NCBI GenBank assembly: GCA_037179515.1 | Contig: JAXCGZ010015167.1 | Location: forward strand, 37,501 to 101,500 | Direction: 5' to 3' | Source of the DNA: Halocaridina rubra | Lineage: Eukaryota; Arthropoda; Malacostraca; Decapoda; Atyidae | DNA length: 64,000 nt | In this document: piece by piece, positions 1 through 13,100 of the stretch | How positions within the stretch are numbered: the first letter of the stretch is position 1 | How the letters are laid out: each line of letters starts with the position of its first letter | Made by a program: the position numbers and the translations under genes | Notes under the pieces: model-generated | Database searches by the model: none | What the model was told of the DNA's origin: nothing | Seen by the model: only the letters and a program-made list of their open reading frames with translations

Positions 1-197
1 TGTGGAACTCCACTACTAACTCTTCTCCATTAAGACACTGAGTGTCTTACTCTAACCCTCTGTTCCCTCCCTTCTAAGTAAGTTTTTATCCATTCCAAAA
101 CATTTCCACCTATTCTAGCCATTGATTGCAGCTTCCTAATAAGTCTCACATGTGGAAGTGTCAAACGCTTTCTGGAATCCTAGGAATATGCAATCTG
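1..197 (-). pseudogene. LINE-A fragment F1 (reverse transcriptase ORF2, middle part)
   Basis: This matches the copy-A stretch near 33522-33720, which encodes the segment around the RT motif [14 protein letters not shown]. It is cut by the window edge on its 3' side. On its 5' side it is truncated at a (CA)n run at 197-210 that directly follows the tail of fragment F2. Small indels break the frame, for example a missing base in the stretch that reads gtggaacagtg in copy A. Confidence 0.8.
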
Positions 198-210
198 TGT
201 GTGTGTGTGT

Positions 211-744
211 GATTACCTAATTGTGATTACCTAATTGTGTTTACGGGAAAGAGCCCAAAGCTCGTATCTTCCCGTCTCCTCATCGCTTCCATTTTATACT
301 TAGTGATACTTATCATACCTGTCCTTAAAACTATGGATTCAGATAGCATTAACTACCTCCTCGCTTAGCCAATTCCAATTATCAACTACTCTTACACTGA
401 AAAAGTATTTCCTTACATCCTGCGAAGAAGTTTTCTTACGAAGCTTCAAACTATGACCTCTAGTTCTAGAGCCAGCCATATCAAAATATCGATCCCTATC
501 CACTCTATCATAACCATGAAGGAATTTAAAGACTGTCACCATATCCCCCCTCACTCTTCTAGCTTCGAGTGATGGTAAGTCTAATTCCCTCAGCCTCTCA
601 TCATAACTGAGATTGCGTATTTATGGCACCAGTTTCGTGGCATGTCTTTGAACTTTTTCAAGCTTAGCTATGTGCTTTTTCAAGTGCGGATTCCAAAAGG
701 GGGCTGCATATTCGAGTTTTGGCCTCACATAAGCTACATAAATA

Positions 745-747
<3 letters not shown>
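211..747 (-). pseudogene. LINE-A fragment F2 (3' end of ORF2 plus tail)
   Basis: The fragment begins with two copies of the LINE-A tail unit gattacctaattgt (plus-strand view). It then runs through the 3' UTR and the C-terminal part of ORF2, with open codons at 339-554, matching copy A from 32573 to about 33090. It is 5'-truncated at 747, exactly where a (TG)n run starts. Codons near 630 carry a substitution relative to copy A. It is a dead 5'-truncated insertion. Confidence 0.85.

Positions 748-798
<51 letters not shown>
747..798. repeat. (TG)n microsatellite
   Basis: An uninterrupted TG/CA dinucleotide tract bounds the 5' truncation point of LINE-A fragment F2. It is one of many CA tracts that mark LINE-A ends in this window. 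Confidence 0.95.
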
Positions 799-799
<1 letters not shown>

Positions 800-965
800 T
801 CGAGTTAAAGGTCTGTAAAATATATAATATTAAAATCACCTTAAATATTCCTTTTCTTTAGTCTAACTAAACATTGAATTTTTAATTCCCTTTTGATTAA
901 AATCTCTTTGGATACTTATGATTATTTAAATAAGTAAATAAGCAAGTAGTAATCATTATATATAT
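799..965. other. AT-rich unassigned spacer
   Basis: This is single-copy-looking AT-rich DNA between microsatellites. I see no coding, RNA or transposon signature. Reading frames here exist only because the adjacent simple repeats encode low-complexity peptides. Confidence 0.6.
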
Positions 966-1204
<239 letters not shown>

Positions 1205-1431
1205 ACAAAGAAAATCCATTTCCTTAGATATTACCCTTGAAAGGAGCAACCCATCTGAGCCAAGATAAGGTTGAAAAACAGAAAAACAAAAAAATGGATC
1301 AAGAGGCAATAATAAATTTACCCACTACGCGTATCCAATTGTTGAATAAGATAAATAAAATATTCTTTATCCAATTTAATATATAAGAGTAGGTGAGATG
1401 GCCACGGATGATCGCAAAAGGCAAGGCACCA

Positions 1432-1549
<118 letters not shown>

Positions 1550-1581
1550 TCTTTTCAATGCATTTCCATTGATTTTACTTC

Positions 1582-2620
<1,039 letters not shown>

Positions 2621-2682
2621 ATATGCGTGTAGTTACCTAATTGTGCTTCCGGGAAAGAGCCCCAAGCTCGTAACTTCCCGTC

Positions 2683-2687
<5 letters not shown>
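2621..2687 (-). pseudogene. LINE-A fragment F3 (3' tail only)
   Basis: This is a diverged copy of the LINE-A 3' UTR. The plus strand reads tagttacctaattgtg followed by a version of the conserved gggaaagagcccaaagctcg block. It ends at a GA microsatellite. It is a 5'-truncated insertion of only about 65 bp. Confidence 0.7.

Positions 2688-2749
<62 letters not shown>
2688..2749. repeat. (GA)n microsatellite
   Basis: A pure GA tract lies between LINE-A fragment F3 and the 5' edge of LINE-C copy 1. Confidence 0.95.
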
Positions 2750-2751
<2 letters not shown>

Positions 2752-3161
2752 ATTAGCTCTTAGCCAACATGGTTTCAGATCGGAACTCCCAACGAAAACT
2801 GCACTGCTCAAAGTTACTAATAGTATTTATAATAACATAGATATGAAAAAATCTCCCTGCTTGTATTATTAGACTTATCAAAAGCCTTCGACAATGTAAA
2901 CCATGACATTCTTATTAATAAATGTACTAACCTAAATATTGACCCGACCTGGCTTAGAGAGTATCTATCTTATCGCAGACAGTCTATCCGTCTAAACAGC
3001 ATTATCTCTACTCCAAAAAATGCATCATACGGTGTTCCACAGGGATCAGTCCTTGGTCCTATTCTCTTCTTCATTTATGTAAATGGTCTATCTTGTTTCA
3101 TTCCTGACTGTCTAGTTGTACAATATGCAGATGACACTCAGCTACTCCTTAGTGGTGATAT

Positions 3162-3336
3162 AAAACTAAGACAGAATCTGAATTTCAGATCAAAACTTAG
3201 CACCAGGGTCTGCCCCTCTCTTTTTTTCTCTTACTTTATTTAATTTTCGTGCTTTTCCCTCCAATTCCCTTATATCCTTAATTCACTCCCCTTTTTTCCC
3301 CCTCCTATCCTATCCTATCCTAAAAAAAAAAAAAAA
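3162..3336 (+). mobile_element. Poly(A)-tailed retroinsertion with 11-bp target site duplication
   Basis: About 175 bp interrupt LINE-C copy 1. The 11-mer agtggtgatat occurs at 3151-3161 and again at 3336-3346, and the intact LINE-C copy at 29941-29990 has it once. The insert ends with three tatcc units and about 15 A residues (3322-3336). This is a textbook product of target-primed reverse transcription. The body is pyrimidine-rich and I do not recognise its source; it could be a SINE or a truncated mRNA or LINE copy. Confidence 0.85.
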
Positions 3337-4108
3337 GTGGTGATATTAATAATCTCCCAGAGCTAACCTTAAGAACAGAAAACACTGTCAAAAATTAAAA
3401 CCTATTTTCAAGAAATTGGTCTGTAAATTAGCAAAAGTAAAATACAGTGCATGTTTATTGGTCCAAGGTACCTTATAGTACAAAACACAACAATTATTTT
3501 CTGCGGCAATGTCATTACTCATAGCAAAACAGTGAAAAAATCTAGAAATTTACTTTGATAACTACATGTTGCTTGATTCCCGTATAGATAAAGTATGCAA
3601 AAATGCTACAGGAACATTAATGCACTTATCAAGTATAAAAGCCAATTTTGAGACTACCACTCGAATAACGGTTATTGAATCTCTAGTCCTAAGTCACATT
3701 AATTATTGCACAACTGCAGGGGAGCCACCAATAAGACTCAGATAATAGAATACAGAAGCTTATTAGTTTTGCAGCTAGAGTTGCCCTGGAAGGAATAAAA
3801 AAAAATATGACCACATCACACCAGCTCTCAAAAAACTTGAGTGGCTGCGGGCAGAAAACAAGGTCTCCTATGCTATTTACATTTTATTTTTTTACAAAAT
3901 TTTGAACCATCATTATCCTGGCTGGCTATTTATATACAAAACAGTCAGGGATATTAGGGGAACCACCACAAGACAGAAGAGTGAGCTCTTTATTCAGAGA
4001 ACAAACACAGTTGCAGGTTCAAAAATGATTACTATTAAAGGCCAACACTCTTGAAATATATTTCAGAACATCTTAGAAATTCATCCTTTTTCACAGCTTT
4101 AAAAGGCA

Positions 4109-4262
<154 letters not shown>

Positions 4263-4687
4263 TTTTTTCTTTCTCTCTTTTTTTTTTTTTTTACAAATAG
4301 TTACTGCTCACACACTAATCAAACTTAATGATTTAATGCAGTTTCCCCTAACACTAACCATCTCTTTTTAAATAGATATCGCCTTCTTTGATTTCTAAGT
4401 TAAGAACTAATTATTCTCATTGTAAGGAACACAAATACGGTGATAATGCTGATAATAACGATCATGTATCGAGCATTACTATTACTACTTTATTATTAAC
4501 ATTAAATTGTCAACATTTTATTACAGTATGATTATTATTATAGTTCTATACGTGTCTGTTAACTCAAGATAATCTTCATTTTCTGTTCACTTTTTGCTTA
4601 ATTACATGTCTACTTATAAGTGTACTCTTAGTTTTGTAAAAGAATATTGTATAAAATTAGAAATAAATGTTTGTTTGTTTGTTAAAT

Positions 4688-5745
4688 CGGTTCAGTTTCG
4701 TACTTAGTGATACTTATCATACTTGTCCTTAAAATTATGGATTGAGTTTGTATTAACTACCTCTTCGCTTAGCTAATTCCAATTTTCAACTACTCTTACA
4801 CTAAAAAAAATAATAAATAAAAAAAATAAAACTTTCCTACATCTGCTCAGAAGTTTTCTCACGAAGCTTCAAACTATGATATCTAGTTCTAATGTCAGCC
4901 ATATCAAGACATCGATCCCTATCTAATCTGTCATAAGCATGAAGGAATTTAAAAACTGTCACTATATCCTCCCTAATTATTTTAGCTTCAAGTGATGGTA
5001 AGTCTAATTCCCTTAGCCTCTCATCATAAATGAGATTGCGTATTTCTGACACCAGTTTCATGGCATGTCTTTGAAGTTTTTCAAGCTTGACTACGTGCTT
5101 TTTGAAATGTGGATTCCAAAAGGAGGCTGCATATTCAAGCTTTGGACTCACATAAGTTACTTTTACATAAAAATTTCTGAATATATCCTTGTCCATGTGC
5201 CTGAAGGCTACCTTTACATTTGATAAAAAAGCATATGCTACCATTACTATGCATTTCATATGCATTTCTGGAGACAAACTAGCCAGTAAGTTTATTCCTA
5301 GATCTCTCTCATCCTCTGTCTCTTGAAGTTCTACTCCTGCCACCGAGTAGTCAAGCTTGGGACTTCTTGCACTCTTTTACACTCATTTTCAAACCAGTTC
5401 TATCTGGCATGAATTACACTTACTTTGGTGACAGGTATGCAGCAATCTACTATCTTCCCATATTTCTCACAAAGGATGTCGTACATTTCTTGTTCATATG
5501 TGTTGTAAAAATAAGGTCCTCCAGTCAATTACTGCAAAAAGTTCATTCATTTTGATGTAATCTCCTTCCGGATAGTTCCTCCTCGTATCCTCAGTGCCTC
5601 TACTCTCAGGCAAAACATCTTCAATGATATACTTCATCAGCAACAAACAGTGGTCACTCTTTCCAAAAGATGGTACATACTCAATTTTTTTCAAAATCCA
5701 ACACGTTATCTGTGAATACTAGATTAAGTAGCGATGGCTCATCCC
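4688..5745 (-). pseudogene. LINE-A fragment F4 with internal deletion
   Basis: This is a diverged LINE-A copy. 4688-5371 matches the C-terminal end of ORF2 (open codons 4837-5343). At about 5371 it jumps to sequence that in copy A lies about 1.2 kb further 5' (near 34525), so most of the RT core is deleted. It continues through the endonuclease end, including the GKSDHC block near 5650, to about 5745. Its terminal tail repeat is missing, and its 3' end abuts the (TTTG)n tail of LINE-C copy 1. Confidence 0.85.
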
Positions 5746-5766
5746 TCATAAAATTCTAGCCAATGT

Positions 5767-5879
<113 letters not shown>

Positions 5880-6041
5880 GTCATGATCCCCCTTATTGGG
5901 GGCTGGCTGAGTCAAAGCAAAATACCTTGACTATCCAGGAAGAAAATACAGGGAGGATTCCAAGTCCCTTCTCAACGTCCTATTTAGTTGACTTTTACAA
6001 CACGCAGGGGAACACGGAGGAAGTATTTTTATTCCCTCAGA

Positions 6042-6043
<2 letters not shown>
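5880..6043 (-). mobile_element. Short LINE-E end-composite element, copy 1
   Basis: The low-coordinate side resembles the LINE-E 3' terminus (cccccttattgggggctggctgagtc, compare 41990-42020). After about 50 bp it becomes LINE-E 5'-terminal sequence (gaaaatacagggaggattcc, then a block like 45200-45245 with cacgcaggggaacacggagg). The internal LINE body is absent. Both sides abut (TA)n. Related composites lie at 6496-6617 (opposite orientation) and 19300-19485, suggesting a non-autonomous SINE-like family. Confidence 0.7.
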
Positions 6044-6230
<187 letters not shown>

Positions 6231-6301
6231 CAACATGTGCAAACACAGACATAATGCTGTCTCTTGTTAAAGTCACAAAGTCCTATTCTAAGGAAAGTTA
6301 C

Positions 6302-7764
<1,463 letters not shown>

Positions 7765-8125
7765 GGCCATACAGCGAACTGAGTAATGTGATCTCAAGTG
7801 TCCCTTATGGTACTGTTCATTGCCCCTTGCGTTTCATCTGGAATACAGTACTCATGCCATGTAGATAGGTTTGGAAAACAAATGAGCTACCTATGCTGAT
7901 GATGCAATCTTAATAATGGTTGTCCCATCCCAAAACATGAAACTAGCTGTTGCTGAGTCTCTTAATAGAGTTTTTTATGAAGTTAAAGCTAATGGCCCAC
8001 AATATATGATAATAAGAATGTCCAGAATGCTAGATCCTCCAAATGTCAATCTTTTCACAGATTTTGTTCTCTTAACACTAAGTAAATTGCTCAATATTTG
8101 CAGTGGTTACTTCAGATATTAAGAT
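7765..8125 (+). pseudogene. Decayed jockey-like LINE reverse transcriptase remnant
   Basis: Conceptual translation near 7785-7850 gives VISSVPYGTVHCPLRF, a decayed form of the RT motif [13 protein letters not shown]. Near 7883-7975 it gives SYLCYADDAILIMVVPS followed by AVAESLN, the YADD catalytic box with its usual downstream helix. The next part (7976-8122) is still open but aligns only loosely to the connection region. No ends are preserved. It may belong to the same family as LINE-D; this is inferred from RT style only. Confidence 0.65.
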
Positions 8126-8460
8126 GACTTGCAAATATAGTTTGTTGTATATCTTTCTCAGTTGCACAGAAAATTGGTATCCTGTGAAATTATTATTCTT
8201 TTTCTTGAAATAAGCACAGACTTGTCATAGCCGCGATGTTAGTTCACTTTCCTTAATGCATAAAATACATCACAATGTTAATCACCTTTTGCATAGGGTT
8301 CTAGTTGGCTTATTCAGTTTTACAAGTATTACCAGGACTGTTGCCAATACCATAGTACTGCATTTGCTTTTACAAGATTCAACGATGATAATGATCGGAT
8401 TTTACATCACAGACTCCCTTTACTATTAAGGGCTAAGACGATGCCTTCTAGCAACTGATC
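8126..8460. other. Unassigned intergenic stretch
   Basis: I see no coding, structural RNA or repeat signal here. Confidence 0.5.
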
Positions 8461-8469
8461 TTGGTTTTG

Positions 8470-8600
8470 GCAATGGTAATCATTACTATGAGTGAATTTC
8501 CTTACTAACCTCATACTTTGGCAGGTCTCGAACCGACGACCTAACGAATCAAAGTCGCGCACATTACCCGGTCATGGCGGTCACTTTTGCTAGATTCAAC
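8470..8600 (-). mobile_element. tRNA-derived SINE-like sequence
   Basis: On the minus strand the sequence holds an A-box-like gggtaatgtgcgcgac stretch. About 30 bp on there is a good B box (ggttcgagacc, plus-strand 8524-8540 region). This spacing is that of a tRNA gene, but the acceptor and T stems do not pair properly, so I call a SINE head or tRNA pseudogene rather than a working tRNA. Confidence 0.6.
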
Positions 8601-9084
8601 ACTAATCAGAATTCAAGAACTTTTATTTCATCTACCAAACAGAAGTGGAATGAACATTCTGACTATGTTGATAGGTCAGTGGAGTAGCAGAAGCATAAGT
8701 TAGGCACAGGTAAATATTTACTAAGAAGAATTTGATGATGATTTTTTTTAATTATAGTAATTCCAGTATTGTAAGAGTTGTGAAATTTAACATAAAGTAA
8801 TTTTATCTTTCTATTTTTTTTCTTCTCCTCTCCCAGTTGCTTCCCTTTTCTGCAGCAATCTGGATTAGTCACTGACATTTTTCAGCTAGACCTGTTGCTA
8901 GGCTCATGATAATAGTAAGAATATCAATAATAATAAAAATAATAGTCATAACTACCTCAAGAAAGAAGGGAGGTCAGTTAAGGAAACTAAGCAATGGCTT
9001 TATCACATCCTATCCCTTGTCATTCTTCCATCAGCATTTTTTGTGGCATGAAAAAAAAAAAAACTGCAACAAGGATTGGGCTGC
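8601..9084. other. Unassigned intergenic stretch
   Basis: Nothing recognisable. It includes a short (AAT)-rich patch near 8906-8950, and its right end grades into the 44-bp minisatellite. Confidence 0.5.
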
Positions 9085-9385
9085 CCACCTATCACATCCC
9101 TATCCCTTTCTCAGTTGGCACTTAAGACTCATCTATCACTTCCACATCCCTTTCTTAGTTGGCATTTAGTACCTGTCTATCACTTCCCTATACGATTCTC
9201 AGTAGGCATTTTGTACCAGTCTATCACCTCCCAATCCCTTTCTCAGTTGGCATCTAGTACCCCTCTATCACTTCCCTTTCAAAGTTGACACTTAATAACC
9301 ATCTATCACTTCCCAATCCCTTTCCCAGTTGGCACTTAATAACCAACAATCATTTCCCTATCCCTTTCTTAGCTGGCACTGGAGA
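9085..9385. repeat. 44-bp minisatellite, about 7 units
   Basis: Seven diverged tandem units, each beginning ctatcacttccc or similar and containing cctttctcagttggcac. Unit 5 is short by about 6 bp. A weaker related block lies upstream near 9001-9045. Open frames through it reflect only the periodicity. Confidence 0.85.
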
Positions 9386-10172
9386 CATGAAGGGAATACC
9401 AATGAGGCACTCTCCTTCCAACTACATCAGTAAATTCATAATTTTTCCAATTTAAATGCTTAAGAAAGAACTGAAGACCATCCAAAAATATCTGAAGACC
9501 CAATTGCGGACCAAATGCTTCGAGTTCTGAGCAAAGGAATATTGAAGGTAAGCTCTACAAAAAACAACAAACTCCAGAAAAAACAAGGATATAATATTTT
9601 TTTTTCGAGAGAGAGAGAAACACTAAATCTCACTTCGCAAGCAAGGCGATCAAAGTTGTGCCAAAGAATTAAGGAATAACTCAAACATATCTCCTTGCCT
9701 CATAACTACTGACAGGAGAGAAGAGACTTCCTCTTCTTGGTTACCTATGGCCAGCCTGCTATGGTCAGTGGAATATAATGGTAGGCTGAAAAAATACATA
9801 ACAATAATAGCTTAATTTTATCAAGGATTTAAAAAAAAAAAAGTCAAGAGCATTTTGTCACAAAAAATATGGTTTAGTTAAATAGATGTATCCCAGAATT
9901 CAGAATGGAACTGTGATAATCTGTCATATATCTGCTTACTCACGAGTCAAGAAAATGACCTTGGCAAATAATAAACAACTTATGACTTGTTTAAATGAGT
10001 CACTCAAAGCAGTAAAAGGAGATTGAGTATCTGAGAGCTGTTGGCTTCACAATTCCAAGCAAATTTATCAAAGAATATGCCATTGTTACTGTACACCAAA
10101 GTACATTCCAGCATGCTTATCTCAAGCTCGTGTACATAAGGTAAATAAAATGTTTGTGATATACAACATAAC
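9386..10172. other. Intergenic stretch downstream of the RSL1D1-like gene
   Basis: This should hold the 3' UTR of the minus-strand gene. I did not find a clear AATAAA on the minus strand within about 270 bp of the stop. No other gene is visible. A short GA run lies at about 9608-9620. Confidence 0.5.
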
Positions 10173-13100
10173 TTATAAATCTTCATCATAAAAATCTGAC
10201 AAAATTTCATCATCACTAAATTCTGCCCAGGCATCGTCAGAATCCTCATCTGGAACAATCTTACCAGAAGATTTGCTTTTGTTTTTTTCCCTTTCCTCTT
10301 TCAGACTTATCCTCTTCAAATACTCCATTTCCATTTTATCCAGATCTTTTACATCTAACGAATCATAATTAGAGTTTGTCTTCATCTCCTCATTCTCTTC
10401 ACCACCTTCCTTCACTGAATCCTCTGAAGTCTTCAGCTTTTTTGACATAGTGTGTCCTTGCTCAGAGGCTCTTTTCTTCTTTGCAGTAGCATTGCCTTGC
10501 TTCTGTTCTGCTTTCAGAGACTTCTTCTTTTTCTTGGATTTTGTTTTGTCAGTTTTGGTCTCCTGAAATTCCAAAATAAATATATGAAATTATTATTTTT
10601 ATATAAGAACTGAATAACGGCATTAATAACACTAGTGGTGCAAGTAAAGGCAAAAGGAAGGGAATCGACAGCATCTTTGTGAGATGAAAGATGGATGCTG
10701 AGAGACAAATGACTGTATGCTCTGATACAGCCAACCCCACTTACAAGGGTTTTACAGACCTTTGTGAGTGCGTGCATGCATGTGTGAATATATGCAAAAC
10801 TACTGAAAAAAAAAATTGAACATTAATTTTTTTCCAAATGCGATGCAAAACCAGCTAAAACTAGCAGGATGGTGACAAGTGTAACAAAATGGATAAAAGA
10901 AATTCAAACACATCTTACAATGGCCATTTTGAGGTGGGAAAAAATTTGAGGAGGGAGAGATAGCAACCCTCCATTTCCCTATTCCTTTAAATTACCTCCA
11001 ACAGCAAAATAGAAAATGAGTTGAGAATTCCCTCCCAACCACTAGGGATAGCACTTACAGTAGCCTCTTATGTCACTAAGGAGCCCGAGGGTGGGACTGT
11101 TCACCCACAAACAGGGATAAATAATAATGTTAATAATAAAAACAATAATTATACTAATAAACTACAAAATCGATTTTGCAAGAATCAACAACTTGACCAC
11201 ACCTTGTTACATGCGTAACAAAGAGGTACTGAAAGGGACAGGGGAATATGGCTTGCAATCCTCTTCTCGAAGTAAGTTTTTCTAGCTGTGAGACAACCAA
11301 GAAAAAAACAGCAAAAACAACAATAATAACAAGACTTAAATCTACTAACCATCATCTTTTCATATCTTTCCTGCCTCCGCAACTCATCTTTAGTGATGAC
11401 TTTAAAGCTGCCATCAGGATAGACTCGAAGAGGATTGCCAAAGTAGGTGTTGACTTCACCCACCACAGCTTTTCTTGCGTGCAATGGCTTTGGATCGATC
11501 GGCTTAATGTCATTTGCAGAATCTGGAAATAATAAAATATAATATTCCTCTTCAACTTGATACCATATTACAATGGTACCAGCTGTTGTATTTCCCCAGG
11601 TATACTCTACTTGTTCGCACAGTATGCTTAGGTATATATTTTCTATACTGCCTTGCAGTCCAAATTTATACAATTATATTTATGTTGTCATACATTCTTA
11701 ATTTTTATTTATATTCATCACTTACTGCGACCCAGTATAAAGGAGGGTTAATAAAAATGACAAAGACGAAGATTAATATTAATTATTTATTTACTTAACA
11801 TATCTTTGATATTGTAAGAGCCCCCTAAAAGTGGAGTGGGGGTCTGGAAATGCCTCTCTCTATATAGTCCTCCTTGCCAAAACAAAAAAGTAAATTTGCT
11901 GACTTACTTAGGCTGGCATAAAAAGGCACTGCTTTACTCCTCACGCTTTTCAAACATAGGTTTTGAATATTAGTCCACCCTCCAGGAAACTTCTCTTGAA
12001 ATTTATTCAGAGCAGCTCTGATGTTCTCTTCGATCATCTCGTTTGTTTGAGACAGGCGTCCAATCTGCAAAATAATAATAGAGGATAAAAAATATCTAGC
12101 AAAGGGCACTGGTGGTATGCACTTTAAGCATGTCCTTTTCTTACTATTTATAATTCTCTTGATTCTGTCTTGTCCTTAAGCTGCTGTTTTTTCACTCTAT
12201 GTGTTTTTGGTGCATATGTATGTAATGTACAGTAATTAGGCTGGCTAGTACAGTGGTAACGCGCTGGCTTCGCATTCACGAGGTCGAAAGATCGGTCCCC
12301 GTCCAAGACCGAGAGTTTAAGCTGTTTACTGGCAGGAACTGCTGTGGTTGGACATCACAGTGGGGGGTTGGGGCTTGCCCTGGCTGACGAATACCCATTG
12401 TAATGAAATGGAAATAAAGGTTAAAATTTAAAAAATTCTACATGAAGCATAAAGCATACAGTATGAATTAATTTTAATACAGTAATAATAATGTAATAAT
12501 ACAGTACAGTATATTAATACAATGGTAAAAAATGGGTAGGTTTTCGTTCATAACTTGGTTGTTCGTAAGTAGAGGAGCTTCTGTGTATAAAATGCAAGCT
12601 AATAACTCACAGTCATAAGGGCAGAATTTCCAGTCATAGGTAACCACAAGACCGTCTGAGTGAGAGCTTTTTCTATCTCCGCTAAAAGATTCTTAGCTTT
12701 CAAATTAACCTGAACTGGGAATCTGAAAAAGAAAAGAAGAAAAAACTTTTTCAGCAACCTTTATAGTTACAACTTTGCATCAAGTAAAGATGGCAACCCC
12801 CAGTACACTGAATAGCCCCGAAAATTGTTGCATACAGGGTAGGTTAGGCATTAGCCTAACAAAACCCAACTCAACCTATATCTAACCTTACCTAACAATT
12901 TCTGCAGTTATCTAACATATTAGGGGTTGCTAATCTTGACCATGTTCAAACTTTAAATAGACATTGTTTTTATATATAAATAGACATTGTTTTTATATAT
13001 AAATTATACATTATTCAAAATATACTCTAGAAAATTTATAATAATCTCTTCTATAAAAATTAAACTGAGAACCAGAACATACTGTATAGCAGGGTATTTG

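Noticed and set aside
11185..11798. Separate small genes around 11185-11798 on both strands
   Set aside because: The minus-strand part 11350-11522 is exon 7 of the RSL1D1-like gene. The rest is intron read-through or antisense.
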